64,000 bases of DNA from the NCBI GenBank assembly GCA_903844645.1, contig CAIMUP010000008.1, positions 1 through 64,000 of the forward strand, given 5' to 3'. Shown here piece by piece: positions 63,521-64,000 of the stretch. The first letter of the stretch is position 1. Each line of letters opens with the position of its first letter. The position numbers were made by a program, and so were the translations under genes. The stretch comes from an uncultured Bacteroidota bacterium (GTDB lineage Bacteria; Bacteroidota; Bacteroidia; AKYH767-A; JABDAW01). The notes under the pieces are model-generated. The model searched no databases and had not been told where the DNA came from. It was given only the letters and a program-made list of their open reading frames with translations.

Positions 63521-64000
63521 TAGTTTTCTGGTGTCGGTTCTTCGATTGGTTTAATATCTTCTTCGTTTGATCTTGTGATTTCAACGAATGAGTAGGCATC
63601 GGTGAGGCACAGGTCGTGTTCGTTTGGCAATGGCTGGACTTTGGCAAATTTCACGAGATCGGCGAGCTTAAGGAGATGGGTTAATTTGTCTTTTGCTTCT
63701 GTATTTATTTGTCCGCGGTTGAAGTGGAAGAGGATTTCATCTGTTGTCAATTCCATTGCTATTACATTGTAGCGATTCTCGATATATGTTCTGATGATAT
63801 CGGAGAGGGAACTGTAATATTGTTTGACGAAACCGTTTTGCCAGAGCTTCTCCTTTTCCACTGCTTGCAGGGATTCTAATGCTATCTCATGTGCAGGGCG
63901 TTTTACAATTTTCTCTACGAATATTGGAACGACTTTCTTGCGTCTTAGGAAATAAATAAGTATTCCTGCTATAAGTATTATTAATCCTAATCCACCGAAT
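63520..64000 (-). CDS. DUF4381-like protein upstream of batA (5' part outside the window)
   Basis: The frame is open to the window edge, giving 160 residues of the C-terminal part. A transmembrane helix (GLGLIILIAGILIYFL) is followed by RRKK, then RPAHEIALESLQAVEKEKLW and QYYSSLSDIIRTYIENRYNV, and MELTTDEILFHF. This is the pattern of the membrane-anchored DUF4381-type proteins that precede batA in Bacteroidota. A GTG at 63861 is not the real start because the conserved sequence continues upstream. Confidence 0.85.
   Translation of the reverse strand, partial: FGGLGLIILIAGILIYFLRRKKVVPIFVEKIVKRPAHEIALESLQAVEKEKLWQNGFVKQYYSSLSDIIRTYIENRYNVIAMELTTDEILFHFNRGQINTEAKDKLTHLLKLADLVKFAKVQPLPNEHDLCLTDAYSFVEITRSNEEDIKPIEEPTPEN

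Overview
The window looks like a chromosomal segment of an uncultured or little-studied member of the Bacteroidota. The evidence is: type IX secretion (T9SS) C-terminal sorting tails on several secreted proteins; promoters of the TAnnTTTG (-7) type in front of many genes; a short (287 aa) primary sigma factor without region 1.1; a Bat aerotolerance operon; a Bacteroidota-type putative porin; and TlpA-like periplasmic proteins. I cannot place it below phylum from sequence reading alone.

Layout. 1-13.4 kb: an S9 peptidase, a methyltransferase, a membrane glycosyltransferase with a MORN tail (frameshifted start), a FAD oxidoreductase, a PAS histidine kinase, an MsbA-like ABC exporter, and a minus-strand run with an outer-membrane protein ending in a heavy-metal-binding motif and a thioredoxin-like T9SS protein. 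14.3-30.6 kb: an AT-rich accessory island. It opens inside a broken T9SS-tail gene with a decapitated and nonsense-mutated type ISP restriction-modification enzyme. It continues with a TPR-AAA+ ATPase, a HipA-like kinase overlapping a HIRAN protein, a tandem pair of very similar beta-repeat/AAA+ ATPases (with the stub of a third), and UmuD-UmuC-SRAP. It runs up to the 3' side of a tRNA-Glu gene. 30.8-57.8 kb: mostly core genes (TlpA-like proteins, TPR adenylate cyclase, SpoIIE-type phosphatase, LpxD-like acyltransferase, RpoD, a secreted metzincin-like protease, a porin, a lysine-rich histone-H1-like protein, AnmK, GuaB) mixed with lineage-specific hypotheticals. 57.8-64 kb: the batA-batE operon and the end of the gene before it.

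The most striking feature is between the genes. Nearly every long intergenic space holds a tandem array whose period is exactly 21 bp or 42 bp, while the unit sequence differs completely from array to array (at least 12 arrays and well over 100 units). 21 bp is two turns of B-DNA. Several arrays lie directly upstream of recognisable promoters, and one (56.5-57.0 kb) keeps the 21-bp register across a 63-bp interruption carrying another repeat. On top of this are two dispersed repeat families. One is a 40-52 bp palindrome (AGCATCCTGACAGG...CCTGTCAGGATGCT). The other is a GC-rich element of about 155 bp in four copies, whose second hairpin shows compensatory base changes between copies. The palindrome and the 155-bp element occur side by side in three places, and one copy of the larger element splits the bat operon between batA and batB.

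Three genes carry single lesions: an A7 tract near the start of the glycosyltransferase, a T7 tract inside a 42-bp coding repeat of a winged-helix protein, and a TAA in the methylase. The two homopolymer events could be phase variation or sequencing error; the sequence alone cannot decide.
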